Of a stretch of DNA of 64,000 bases, positions 34,725 through 43,867 are shown one piece after another. A program made the translations under genes and the position numbers. Location: the NCBI GenBank assembly GCA_041277045.1, contig JBGFSY010000002.1, positions 434,001 to 498,000 on the forward strand, in the 5' to 3' direction. Source of the DNA: Reddybacter sp041277045 (GTDB lineage: Bacteria > Pseudomonadota > Gammaproteobacteria > Pseudomonadales > Porticoccaceae). The notes under the pieces are model-generated. The model saw only the letters and a program-made list of their open reading frames with translations, had not been told where the DNA came from and ran no database searches. How positions within the stretch are numbered: position 1 is the first letter of the stretch; the number at the start of each line of letters is the position of its first letter.

Positions 34725-35870
34725 TTAGCTTGGTTTGCCTACATAAGAGCGGGCAATAACCATTTTCATAATCTGCGCCGTGCCATCACCAATTTGCATG
34801 CCGAGCACATCGCGAAGGCGTTGTTCAAAGGGTAGTTCGTCGCTGTAGCCACCGTGGCCGTGAGTTAACAGGCATTGCTGGGTGATATCGAAGGCGAGTT
34901 TGGGGGCCCACCACTTGGCCATCGCCGCTTCTTTGGTGTGGTCTTTGCCCTGTGCTTTTAACCACAGTGCTTTCAAGCAAACCAGCCGCGCTCCTTCGAG
35001 CTGAGTTTCGGCCTCGGCTAGAGGGAAGGTGATACCTTGATTAACAGCGAGGGCTTTGCCAAAGGTTTTACGTTCCTGAATATATTCCCAGGTCTCGTCC
35101 AGGCATTTACGGGCGAGGGCGAGGCACTGCAAACCGATGAGTGCGCGACTGAAATCAAAACCCTGCATGACTTGTACGAAACCTTTACCCTCATCGCCCA
35201 CCAGGTACTTTTCCTCAATATGAACATCATCAAAAAAGATGGAGCCCCGGCCTACAGATCTTTCGCCAATATCATTAAAACGAGTACGAGTAATGCCCGG
35301 TGTGGTTAGATCGACGAGAAAAGCAGACACTCCATGGGCTTTTTCTTCAAGGCTACCCGTGCGCGCAAAAATCAGGCAAATATCGGCTTGCTCAGCCATT
35401 GAAATCGATGTTTTCTCCCCATTCAATACGTAGTGATTACCTTCTTTGGTGGCTTTAAGAACAATATTGGCGGCATCGGAACCACCTCGTGGCTCAGTTA
35501 GAGCAATGCAGACGAGCTTCTCCCCACTACATATCTGGGGAATGATCTCTTCAACCACTTCGGGTTGCGCGTGGCGAAGGATGCAGCTGCTGTTAAGTGA
35601 GGCATTAATGGGTACGTAGGCTAAGTTCATATCGCCTTCGGCGATGGCTTCGGTTATTAAGCCTGATGTTAGTGCGTCCAGTCCGCTACCACCGTATTGC
35701 TCGGGTGCTTCAGGTGCGATGAAACCCAGCTGACCCATTTCGGAGACTATTTTTCGGTTGAAAGCACAGGCCTTGTCACCCGCCTTATATTCAGGTGCAA
35801 TTTTGTCAGTGGCAAAACGCCGAGCGCTATCGAGTAGCGACTGTTGAAAATCAGTGAGTCCGAAATCCAT
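34725..35870 (-). CDS. Acyl-CoA dehydrogenase, probable cyclohexanecarboxyl-CoA dehydrogenase (AliB-like)
   Basis: 381 residues. FAD-binding L-T-E-P-R-G-G-S-D near residue 124 and the R-K-T-F-G-K helix near 265 mark an acyl-CoA dehydrogenase. Where medium-chain enzymes have the base Glu in Y-E-G-T, this one reads I-G-D-G-T, an Asp. The first gene of a divergently controlled operon, it would oxidise cyclohexanecarboxyl-CoA to the 1-ene. It is clearly different from the five ACAD paralogues at 39-45 kb. No CoA ligase (aliA) is in the cluster. Confidence 0.72.
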   Translation of the reverse strand: MDFGLTDFQQSLLDSARRFATDKIAPEYKAGDKACAFNRKIVSEMGQLGFIAPEAPEQYGGSGLDALTSGLITEAIAEGDMNLAYVPINASLNSSCILRHAQPEVVEEIIPQICSGEKLVCIALTEPRGGSDAANIVLKATKEGNHYVLNGEKTSISMAEQADICLIFARTGSLEEKAHGVSAFLVDLTTPGITRTRFNDIGERSVGRGSIFFDDVHIEEKYLVGDEGKGFVQVMQGFDFSRALIGLQCLALARKCLDETWEYIQERKTFGKALAVNQGITFPLAEAETQLEGARLVCLKALWLKAQGKDHTKEAAMAKWWAPKLAFDITQQCLLTHGHGGYSDELPFEQRLRDVLGMQIGDGTAQIMKMVIARSYVGKPS

Positions 35871-35951
35871 AGTGTGATCCTTGAGTATTGTTTGGTTTAC
35901 GCCGTGCGGTTGATAGAGCTTTCGTTATTTCATCACGCTCTTATATTGGTC

Positions 35952-35967
35952 TATGATTTACATCATA
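35952..35967. promoter_or_regulatory. Candidate operator for the divergent MarR regulator
   Basis: TATGAT-TTAC-ATCATA is a perfect 6-4-6 palindrome of 16 bases in the 194-base gap between the aliB-like gene and the MarR gene. Size and position fit a MarR-family binding site controlling both directions. No binding data can be inferred. Confidence 0.4.
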
Positions 35968-36064
35968 AAAATCAGTCCCGACAAGTGTCAACTTTTGTTC
36001 GGATAAGGTATATTGCCGGCCAATAATAATAACATGATGAGCAACCTTCACTCGGTAAGGATAT

Positions 36065-36523
36065 ATGGCAGACTCTGACGAACTAAGTTCGGACATTCCT
36101 CTTAAACTATTTTTTCGCTTATACCAGGCGATGAACCTGTCGCTACGTAGAGCGGCTGAGGTTCTTAGCGAATTTGATATGAGCGCTCAACAATGGTCTA
36201 TTCTCGACTCTCTGACTCGGCCGGGTTATGAAAAGGGTATGACCGTCAATGGGCTGGTTGAGTATTTAATGGTCAGCCGGCAAAGTCTCAACGGTGTGCT
36301 CCGGCGTATGGAGGAGTCTGGCTATATTGAACGTGTTGTTAATCCCGATGATTTGCGCTCGCGACAAATTCGTCTCACGCCTTATGGCCGAGAAGTTTGT
36401 AAAACGGTCGAGCCTAAAGTGAAAAAGTTCTATCACGATAGCGTGCGACATATGAGCGAGGAAGAGAGGGTGAACAGCCTGAATCTACTCAATCAAATCC
36501 TCTTTAATATGCAGAAAAAGTAG
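36065..36523 (+). CDS. MarR-family regulator, BadR-like
   Basis: 152 residues. Winged helix-turn-helix with L-V-E-Y-L-M-V-S-R-Q-S-L-N-G-V-L-R-R-M-E as the recognition region (about 62-81) and the wing D-D-L-R-S-R-Q-I-R-L-T-P-Y-G. It is transcribed away from the aliB-badK-badI-badH-like operon. In R. palustris the MarR protein BadR represses the same gene set and responds to 2-ketocyclohexanecarboxyl-CoA. The assignment to that role rests on gene context. Confidence 0.78.
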   Translation: MADSDELSSDIPLKLFFRLYQAMNLSLRRAAEVLSEFDMSAQQWSILDSLTRPGYEKGMTVNGLVEYLMVSRQSLNGVLRRMEESGYIERVVNPDDLRSRQIRLTPYGREVCKTVEPKVKKFYHDSVRHMSEEERVNSLNLLNQILFNMQKK

Positions 36524-36586
36524 CCTCTATCTCGCTTGCTCTACTGCAATAAAGCCCTTCGATTCCTCACCCACGGCTCTTGATTA

Positions 36587-37054
36587 ATGGATGCAACTCG
36601 CGGCGATAGTCAGTGGATGGCTCGCGCTATGGCCCTGGCCCGGCGTGCAGAATCTGCTGATGAAGTACCTGTTGGCGCAGTGCTAGTCGTCGATGGGGCG
36701 ATAGTCGGTGAGGGCTGGAATTGTCCCATCGGTGGCTGCGACCCCACCGCGCATGCTGAAATTCAAGCCCTTCGATCAGCCGCTCAGGCTTGCAGTAATT
36801 ATCGTCTCCCCAAATCTACTCTTTACGTTACTCTCGAACCCTGCGCCATGTGTCTCGGTGCGATGATTCACGCTCGGGTTGAACGCCTTGTCTTTGCGAC
36901 CTATGAACCTCGGGCTGGTGCAGTGGTAAGCCAGCTGCAGTTACTTGAGCAGCCGCATTTTAATCATCACATTGAATGGCTCGGTGGGGTGATGCAGGAG
37001 GAGAGTAGCGCCTTATTGAAAACTTTTTTCCGGCGACGGCGGGGTAAGTTCTGA
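36587..37054 (+). CDS. tadA: tRNA-specific adenosine deaminase TadA
   Basis: 155 residues. Zinc-deaminase motifs H-A-E-I-Q-A-L (His and catalytic Glu, near residue 54) and P-C-A-M-C-L-G (two Cys, near 85). It converts A34 to inosine in tRNA-Arg(ACG) and is normally essential. The tadA-mltF pairing is common in gammaproteobacteria. Confidence 0.95.
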   Translation: MDATRGDSQWMARAMALARRAESADEVPVGAVLVVDGAIVGEGWNCPIGGCDPTAHAEIQALRSAAQACSNYRLPKSTLYVTLEPCAMCLGAMIHARVERLVFATYEPRAGAVVSQLQLLEQPHFNHHIEWLGGVMQEESSALLKTFFRRRRGKF

Positions 37055-37112
37055 AAGATGATCGTCTAGTCTGTGGTTTGACGCTGTATTAAGGGGCTGC
37101 TAAGTCAGTGCT

Positions 37113-38594
37113 TTATAGCGATAGGGGCAGGCTAGTGGGTGCCAGGCTTGACGTTGAAGAGCTTGGCAGTGTTTCTGTTATGGCTTTGCGTTGAGCCTGC
37201 TCGATGCGTGTCTTTTCGATGAAGTGCCAGCGTAGAATGGAGTGAAAGTGGCGGATGTTTTGCACGTACTGTACCGGTTCCAGGCCTCGAGCAAAGCCGT
37301 GGCGCAGGGTGCTGTAGTATTTTTTCTGCTGTAGCAAGGGTAAATACTTGCGAATATCTTCCCAGCGATCGGGATCACCGCCGTGTCGCTGAGTCAGTAC
37401 CCTGGCATCCTCTAAATGGCCGAAGCCTATATTATAAGCGGCCAGTGCTAGCCAGGTGCGGTCGGGTTCGACGATGTCTTTTGGTATACGCTTTCTTATC
37501 TGCAAAAAGTATTCGGTGCCGCCAGGTAGGCTCTGTTCGGGGTCTAGGCGATTACTGACACCCATTTCCTTCGCCGTGGTCAGTGTCAGCATCATCAGGC
37601 CGCGTACCCCGGTGGGCGATTTGGCGTGGGGGTTCCAGTGGGATTCCTGATAGGCGATAGCGGCGAGTAGCTGCCAGTCCACCTGGTATTGCTCGGCAGT
37701 GGTTTTAAAGAGTGTTTCGTAATTGGCCAGTCGACTTTCGATGCGATGACGGAAAAGTTGTGAACCGCCAACACTGAAGTTGTCGGTGTGTCCGAAAAAC
37801 CTGTCCTGTAAGCGCTGTAACTCGCCGCTTGCTGCGTAACTAATCAGGAAGCGATTGGCGGCTTGTAATAAACTGTCATCACCATGGGTGGGGAAAGCCC
37901 AGGCTATAGGCTCGTCCTGGGATAGGTCGAAGGCGCGCCGGGCGCGGGGGTAGAGTCCACGGTTGACCGCAAAGGCGGAAGAGTCGACCACCGCATAGTC
38001 GGCTTCGCCATCGTGAATCATTTGCATCAACTCAAGCATGTCACCGGCGGCAATAGCTTCCCACTGCAAGTCGGGAAATTCGCCGCGTTTTAATACTTCT
38101 AGACGCTCGATATGGGAGCTGCCTGGCAACACAATTAAGCGTCCACCAATAACATCACTCAAGTTTTTGGGGCGACGCTGGCCCAGTCGATATATAAGCG
38201 TTTCACGAACGGTGGTGTAGGGCTCGGTGAAGCGAATAAATTGCTGCCGTTCCTTGGTTGCGGTCAGACTCGCTGTGGCAAAATCCCCTTTAGGCCCACC
38301 TGCTGCATTGAGTATTGCGGCCAAGTCATCCATCACCGTAAGTTCGAGCTGAACATTGAGTTGTCGAGCAAACTGCTTAGCGAGCAGGTATTCGAAGCCG
38401 TTATCGCCTCTGGCATCGTGAAAGTAAATGGTTGGGCCAATCATCGAAATAACCCGTAATACGCCTTTATCGAGTACCGACTCCAATGTCGAGGCAGTGC
38501 GGCTGGTGCTTAGCATCAAACAAAGCCCAAAAATCACTAGCGTCAAAGCAAGACGGTGGAGGGGGCGTTTCATTCTGATCAATACAAAACTCAT
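37113..38594 (-). CDS. mltF: Membrane-bound lytic murein transglycosylase F
   Basis: 493 residues from the ATG at 38594; ATG at 38573 is an alternative and the 40 codons further upstream look non-coding. A hydrophobic signal or anchor (about 12-28) is followed by a solute-binding-protein family 3 domain (V-L-R-V-I-S near 45 to about 275). An SLT domain follows with the catalytic Glu in A-Y-Q-E-S-H-W-N-P and G-L-M-M-L-T. It cleaves peptidoglycan at the outer membrane. The 394 bases from here to the ACAD array hold no gene but do hold an inverted repeat. Confidence 0.9.
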   Translation of the reverse strand: MSFVLIRMKRPLHRLALTLVIFGLCLMLSTSRTASTLESVLDKGVLRVISMIGPTIYFHDARGDNGFEYLLAKQFARQLNVQLELTVMDDLAAILNAAGGPKGDFATASLTATKERQQFIRFTEPYTTVRETLIYRLGQRRPKNLSDVIGGRLIVLPGSSHIERLEVLKRGEFPDLQWEAIAAGDMLELMQMIHDGEADYAVVDSSAFAVNRGLYPRARRAFDLSQDEPIAWAFPTHGDDSLLQAANRFLISYAASGELQRLQDRFFGHTDNFSVGGSQLFRHRIESRLANYETLFKTTAEQYQVDWQLLAAIAYQESHWNPHAKSPTGVRGLMMLTLTTAKEMGVSNRLDPEQSLPGGTEYFLQIRKRIPKDIVEPDRTWLALAAYNIGFGHLEDARVLTQRHGGDPDRWEDIRKYLPLLQQKKYYSTLRHGFARGLEPVQYVQNIRHFHSILRWHFIEKTRIEQAQRKAITETLPSSSTSSLAPTSLPLSL

Positions 38595-38824
38595 TGTCGC
38601 GTCGGTCTTTATCCCTGCACATGCAAATTGCGGTCGTTCAGGTGATTCTAGCACCTTGATAATGAGCTTATATCGCCAGCATCTATCACAGTGACCAAGT
38701 CGACATTGTGGCAAAAATAGCCAATGCTATTTTGTCGCAGGTCGCACTACCTCTGTCAGATAGGCGGCCCATATTTACAGAGCACAATTATCACGAGGTT
38801 CCCGTTTCAGGTGGGGCCATTATT

Positions 38825-38850
38825 ATGACTATCAAGTCAATAATAGTCAT
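38825..38850. promoter_or_regulatory. Candidate operator upstream of the ACAD array
   Basis: ATGACTAT (38825-38832) and ATAGTCAT (38843-38850) are perfect inverted arms around a 10-base AT-rich spacer. It lies 139 bases before the first acyl-CoA dehydrogenase, in a gene-free stretch (38595-38988). No regulator gene is adjacent. Confidence 0.35.
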
Positions 38851-38988
38851 TGTATGTTGCTGGGTTGGCACTTATTCTGCTGGATAAATAATTTTTGATT
38901 CAACCTGCTATACAGCCTTGAGGACTCAACCGAACGGCGTCCTTTAGAAGGAAAGCTGAGCGGCTAATATTCATCATTGTGAGACGGT

Positions 38989-40150
38989 ATGGATTTTATA
39001 TCTCTGAAGAACAAGCCATGATTCATGAATATGGTAAGAGTCTGAGCAAGACCTACGACCGAGCCTATTGATGGAAAATGTAGCCATTTACCGTTTTCCC
39101 GAGGAAATGTATCAACAGGTTGCCGATGATGGTTTTCTCGGCACTACGGTACCCGAGACCTTTGGTGGCGCCGGTTTGGGTATGCTTGAAATGCTCTTGT
39201 TCCAGGTGGGCATTACCAATGAAGGTATTCCCCTTTTAAGCTTGGTGGTCGGTGCCTGTATGGCCATGTCCGTGCTTGCAGAACACGGCAGCGATGAACA
39301 GCGCAATCATTATCTACCCGCAGCCTGCAAGGGCGATATTCGTTTTTGCTTCGCCATTACCGAGGCCAATGCGGGCACTAACACTATCAATATTGGCACC
39401 CTTGCCAAGCCGGCGGGGAAGGGCAGCGTTAAACTGAGCGGCAATAAAACCTTTATTACCGATGCCGCCGAGTCCGGCTATGCCCTGGTCGTGGCGCGCA
39501 CAACGCCGCTTAGCGAAACAAAACGCAAGACCGACGGCTTCACCCTGTTCATTGTGCCCACCAAGGCAAAGGGTGTGGCAATGCAGCCCATTCCCGTGAG
39601 CATTGCCCTGCCTGAATCACAGTATCAGGTGTTTTTTGACGAGGTTGAACTGGGGCCAGAGAATGTTCTCGGTGAGGTCGGCAAAGGCTTTAACATCCTT
39701 TTTGATTCCCTCAACCCCGAACGTATACTCGGTGGCGCTATTTGTACCGGCATCGGCCGCTTTGCCATGGACAAAGCTGTCGCCTATGCTAATGAGCGAG
39801 TGGTGTTTAAGGGCCCCATCGGCGCTTATCAAGCCCTGCAACATCCACTGGCAATAGCAAAAATTGAAATCGAAATAGCATCGATAATGGCGCGTAAAGC
39901 GGCCTGGTTATTTGACAAAGGTGAGCCCTGCGGTGCGGAGGCCAATATGGCCAAGCTGTCGGCCTCCGCGGCGGGTATTAACGCGGTGGATGCCTCCCTG
40001 CAATGTTTTGGGGGTAATGGCTTCACCAGAGAATACGGGGTTTTTGATCTCTCCCGGCGGGTGCGTTTAACCAAAACGGCGCCTATTAATAATGAGATGA
40101 CCCATAATTATATTACTGAACACGTGATGGGCTTACCGCGTTCGTATTAA
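38989..40150 (+). pseudogene. Acyl-CoA dehydrogenase paralogue 1, with two 1-base deletions near the start
   Basis: The intact frame from 39068 begins M-E-N-V-A-I-Y and lacks the first 27 residues of its paralogues. They are present upstream in other frames: ATG-GAT-TTT at 38989, then E-E-Q-A-M-I-H-E-Y-G-K-S-L-S-K-T-Y-D-R from 39006, then M-E-N from 39071. One base is missing between 38989 and 39006 and another at about 39070 (Y-W-M read as TAT-TG-ATG). The span is 1162 bases and two added bases make 1164, exactly the length of the other four copies. FAD motif I-T-E-A-N-A-G-T-N-T and L-N-P-E-R are intact. A shortened protein from TTG 39068 is possible but would miss the N-terminal helix. Confidence 0.8.
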
Positions 40151-40201
40151 GTTTCGCGAGTACCATCCACACCAAACCACCCACCGAGCGGAGTGCAGAC
40201 G

Positions 40202-41365
40202 ATGGATTTTTCCCTTTCCGAAGAACAGCAGATGATCTATGGCTATGGCGCTAATTTAGCCAAAACCTTTGATCGCAAGCACTGGCTGGAATACGCCGAC
40301 AAGGCGCGTTTCCCCGCTGATATGTATCAGCAGGTTGCTCAGGATGGTTTTGTCGGCGTCATGGTGCCCGAGGCCTATGGTGGTTCAGGTCTTGGCATGA
40401 TGGAAATGGGGCTGTTAAATGAAGGGCTTTCCGAGCAGGGCATCCCGTTATTGAGCTTGATTATTGGTGCGACCATGGGCCTGAGTCTGATTTCTAGCTT
40501 CGGCACCGAAGAGCAAAAGCAAGAGTATTTGCCCGATGCCTGTAGCGGTAAAACCCGCTTTTGCTTTGCCATTACCGAGCCCAATGCCGGCACTAATACT
40601 ATTAAAACCAATACTATCGCCAAGGCCACAGGCGATGGCCGCTTTAAAATTAATGGTGCGAAGACCTTTATTACCGATGCGGCTGAATCCGACTATATGT
40701 TGGTAGTGACACGCACCACACCCCACACGGAAGTCGAACGCAGCACCGACGGCTTCACCTTGTTTATTGTGCCCACCAAGGCTAAGGGTATAGAAATGCA
40801 CCCCATCCCGGTCAGTATTAAAATTCCGGAAGTGCAGTACCAGGTCTTCTTTGACGACGTCGATGTCGGCCCTGAGCATGTGCTCGGTGAAGTCGGTAAA
40901 GGCTTCCGTGTACTCTTCGATGCGCTCAATCCTGAGCGTATTTTGGTCGGCTTTATCTGTGCCGGCCTAGGACGTTATGCCATGGATAGAGCCGTGGAAT
41001 ACGCCAATGAGCGCGTGGTATTTAATGGCCCTATCGGCGCTTATCAGGCTTTGCAACACCCTCTGGCAAAGGCGAAAACAGAAATTGAACTGGCCAGTTT
41101 AATGGCGAAAAAAGCCGCCTGGTTATTTGATAAGGGCGAGGCCTGCGGTGGTGAAGCCAATATGGCCAAATTTGCCGCTGCGGAAGCCGCCTGTAATGCC
41201 ATCGATGCCTCGCTGCAATGTTTTGGTGGCAACGGTTTTACGGCGGAATACGGCATTTTTGACCTTTATCCCTTGGCGCGTTTATTAAAAACGATCCCGC
41301 TAAACAACGAAATGGTACTTAATTACGTGGCTGAGTATGTACTTGGCTTACCCCGTAGTTATTAA
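40202..41365 (+). CDS. Acyl-CoA dehydrogenase paralogue 2 of the tandem array
   Basis: 387 residues from the ATG at 40202 with GGAG eight bases upstream; a GTG three codons earlier is open but unnecessary. FAD/substrate loop I-T-E-P-N-A-G-T-N-T near residue 125, middle beta domain, then C-terminal helices with L-N-P-E-R-I-L-V (Glu245) and C-F-G-G-N-G-F near 353. It has no Glu at the medium-chain position (T-I-P-L-N instead of Y-E-G-T). It starts 51 bases after copy 1. The acyl substrate is not known. Confidence 0.88.
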   Translation: MDFSLSEEQQMIYGYGANLAKTFDRKHWLEYADKARFPADMYQQVAQDGFVGVMVPEAYGGSGLGMMEMGLLNEGLSEQGIPLLSLIIGATMGLSLISSFGTEEQKQEYLPDACSGKTRFCFAITEPNAGTNTIKTNTIAKATGDGRFKINGAKTFITDAAESDYMLVVTRTTPHTEVERSTDGFTLFIVPTKAKGIEMHPIPVSIKIPEVQYQVFFDDVDVGPEHVLGEVGKGFRVLFDALNPERILVGFICAGLGRYAMDRAVEYANERVVFNGPIGAYQALQHPLAKAKTEIELASLMAKKAAWLFDKGEACGGEANMAKFAAAEAACNAIDASLQCFGGNGFTAEYGIFDLYPLARLLKTIPLNNEMVLNYVAEYVLGLPRSY

Positions 41366-41405
41366 TGGCTAAAAATAAATAGTCCTACAACTGGAGATTT
41401 GATCA

Positions 41406-42569
41406 ATGGATTTTAATTTATCCGACGAACATAAAATGATTTATGAGTATGGCAATAGCCTGGCTAAAACCTATGATCGTAAATACTGGATGGAATGTGC
41501 CGAGCGCCGCACTTTCCCCAAAGACATGTACCAGCAGTCTGCGGCCGATGGTTTTGTCGGCACCATGGCACCTGAAGCCTTCGGCGGTGCCGGGCTGGGC
41601 ATGCTTGAAATGGAGCTGTTTACCGAGGGCCTGGCCAATAATGGCATTCCACTTTTAACCTATGTGATTGGCTCGGTGATGTCCTTGGGCCCCATTGGCG
41701 ACCACGGCACGGAAGAACAAAAACAGCGCTACCTGCCCGATGCCTGTGCCGGTAAAACACGTTTTTGTTTTGCCATTACCGAAGCCGATGCCGGCACCAA
41801 TACCATGCAGGCCAAAACCTTCGCTAAAAAAACAGCCGATGGCCGTTTTAAACTTAACGGCAATAAGACCTTTATTACCGACTGGGCCGAATCTGATTAC
41901 GCATTGGTCGTCTCTCGTACCACGAGTCTCGCCGATGCCAATAAAAAGACCGAAGGCTTCACCCTGTTTATTGTCGACACCAAGGCCAAGGGTATAGAGT
42001 GGCAGCCAATTCCCGTCAGTGTGCCGGTGCCGGAAATGCAATATCAGGTGTTTTTCGATGATGTTGACCTTGGCCCCGAAGACGTACTAGGCGAAGTCGA
42101 CAAGGGCTTTGAGATTCTTTTCGAGTGCCTCAATCCCGAGCGTATTATGGTCGGCGCCATTGGTGCCGGTCTCGGCCGTTTTGCCATGGATAAAGCCGTC
42201 GAATACGCCAATGAGCGCGTGGTGTTTAAAGGCCCCATCGGTGCCTATCAGGCTTTACAGCACCCCTTGGCCAAAGCCAAAACTGAAATTGAAATGGCCT
42301 CGTTAATGACCCGAAAGGCGGCCTGGTTGTTCGACCGTGGCGAGCACTGTGGTGCCGAATCCAATATGGCCAAGTGTGCGGCGGCCGAGGCATCCATTCA
42401 TGCGGTTGATGCCTCCCTGCAATGTTTTGGCGGTAACGGCTTTACCAAAGAATACGGTATTTTTGATATCTACCCCATGGTGCGACTGTTTAAAACGGCA
42501 CCCTTAAATAACGAAATGGTGCTTAACTATATTGGCGAACATGTGATGGGCTTGCCACGTTCTTATTAA
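41406..42569 (+). CDS. Acyl-CoA dehydrogenase paralogue 3
   Basis: 387 residues, same architecture and length as copies 2, 4 and 5. I-T-E-A-D-A-G-T-N-T loop, L-N-P-E-R-I-M-V with Glu245, and end G-L-P-R-S-Y. Differences from copy 2 cluster in the substrate-side segments: F-I-T-D-W-A-E-S-D near residue 156 has Trp where copies 1, 2 and 5 have Ala, and T-Y-V-I-G-S-V-M-S-L replaces S-L-I-I-G-A-T-M-G-L. A purine-rich GGAG site precedes the ATG. Presumed soluble tetrameric flavoprotein passing electrons to ETF. Confidence 0.88.
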   Translation: MDFNLSDEHKMIYEYGNSLAKTYDRKYWMECAERRTFPKDMYQQSAADGFVGTMAPEAFGGAGLGMLEMELFTEGLANNGIPLLTYVIGSVMSLGPIGDHGTEEQKQRYLPDACAGKTRFCFAITEADAGTNTMQAKTFAKKTADGRFKLNGNKTFITDWAESDYALVVSRTTSLADANKKTEGFTLFIVDTKAKGIEWQPIPVSVPVPEMQYQVFFDDVDLGPEDVLGEVDKGFEILFECLNPERIMVGAIGAGLGRFAMDKAVEYANERVVFKGPIGAYQALQHPLAKAKTEIEMASLMTRKAAWLFDRGEHCGAESNMAKCAAAEASIHAVDASLQCFGGNGFTKEYGIFDIYPMVRLFKTAPLNNEMVLNYIGEHVMGLPRSY

Positions 42570-42628
42570 GAAACGTTGGCAATAACCTTTTTATTTGTAG
42601 TACGCGACTAACCAAGAGATAAAGCTTT

Positions 42629-43792
42629 ATGGATTTTTCCCTTAGCGACGAACAAAACATGATTTATGACTATGGCCAAAGTTTGGTCAAGTCTTACGAT
42701 CGCAAGTACTGGATGGAATGTGCAGACGCAGGACGCTTTCCCGAGGAAATGTACAAACAAGTCGCCGCCGATGGTTTTGTCGGCACCATGGTGCCCGAGG
42801 CCTACGGTGGTGCCGGCCTAGGCCTGGTCGAAATGGATCTGTTCATGGAAGGCCTGTCCAACCAGGGGATTCCTCTGTTAAGTCTGGTGATTGGTGCCAC
42901 CATGTCCATGGCGCCGATTGGTGACCACGGTACCGAGGAGCAAAAACAGCAGTACTTACCCGATGCCTGTTCCGGTAAGACGCGTTTCTGCTTTGCCATT
43001 ACCGAGTCCGGTGCCGGCACCAATACCATTAAGGCAGCAACCATTGCCAAACAAACGCCGGACGGCCGTTTTAAGTTAAACGGTAATAAAACCTTTATTA
43101 CCGACTTCGTTGAATCGGATTACGCCCTGGTGGTCGCACGCACCACGCCTCACACAGAAGTCGAGCGTAAAACCGATGGCTTTACGCTGTTTATTGTCGA
43201 CACCAAAGCCAAGGGTGTTACGGCCAATGAAATACCCGTCAGCATCCCCATTCCCGAGCTTCAATACGAAGTGTTTTTTGATGATGTCGATTTAGGGCCA
43301 GAGCATGTGCTCGGTGAAGTGGGCAAGGGTTTTAATATTCTTTTTGAATCCCTCAATCCCGAGCGCGTTCTTGTCGGTGCTATTTGTACGGGTGTTGGCC
43401 GCTACGCCATGGAGAAGGCCGTTGAATACGCCAATGATCGCGTGGTCTTTAATGGCCCCATCGGTGCCTACCAGGCCTTACAGCATCCGTTGGCAAAAGC
43501 GAAAACAGAAATTGAACTGGCGTCGTTGATGACCCGCAAAGCGGCCTGGCTGTTTGATCGCGGCGAAGCCTGTGGTGGTGAGTCGAATATGGCGAAATAC
43601 GCGGCGGCCGAAGCGGCACTACATGCTGTCGATGCTTCACTGCAATGTTTTGGGGGTAATGGCTTTACCAAGGAATACGGTATTTTTGATATTTACCCCA
43701 TGGTGCGCCTCTTTAAAACCGCACCGCTGAACAGTGAAATGATACTCAACTATATCGGCGAGCATGTTCTCGGTTTACCCCGGTCCTATTAA
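42629..43792 (+). CDS. Acyl-CoA dehydrogenase paralogue 4
   Basis: 387 residues. I-T-E-S-G-A-G-T-N-T loop (Ser-Gly in place of Pro-Asn or Ala-Asp), L-N-P-E-R-V-L-V with Glu245, C-F-G-G-N-G-F-T-K-E-Y and end G-L-P-R-S-Y. The position equivalent to copy 3 Trp is Phe (F-I-T-D-F-V-E-S-D), suggesting a tuned acyl pocket. Separated from copy 3 by 59 bases without a terminator, consistent with one transcript. Confidence 0.88.
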   Translation: MDFSLSDEQNMIYDYGQSLVKSYDRKYWMECADAGRFPEEMYKQVAADGFVGTMVPEAYGGAGLGLVEMDLFMEGLSNQGIPLLSLVIGATMSMAPIGDHGTEEQKQQYLPDACSGKTRFCFAITESGAGTNTIKAATIAKQTPDGRFKLNGNKTFITDFVESDYALVVARTTPHTEVERKTDGFTLFIVDTKAKGVTANEIPVSIPIPELQYEVFFDDVDLGPEHVLGEVGKGFNILFESLNPERVLVGAICTGVGRYAMEKAVEYANDRVVFNGPIGAYQALQHPLAKAKTEIELASLMTRKAAWLFDRGEACGGESNMAKYAAAEAALHAVDASLQCFGGNGFTKEYGIFDIYPMVRLFKTAPLNSEMILNYIGEHVLGLPRSY

Positions 43793-43867
43793 TAGTTTTC
43801 TACAACAGGGCCGCTTAATGACGGCACCCGTAACTGTTAGTGCAGTTATTAATTATTGGAGTTGATA

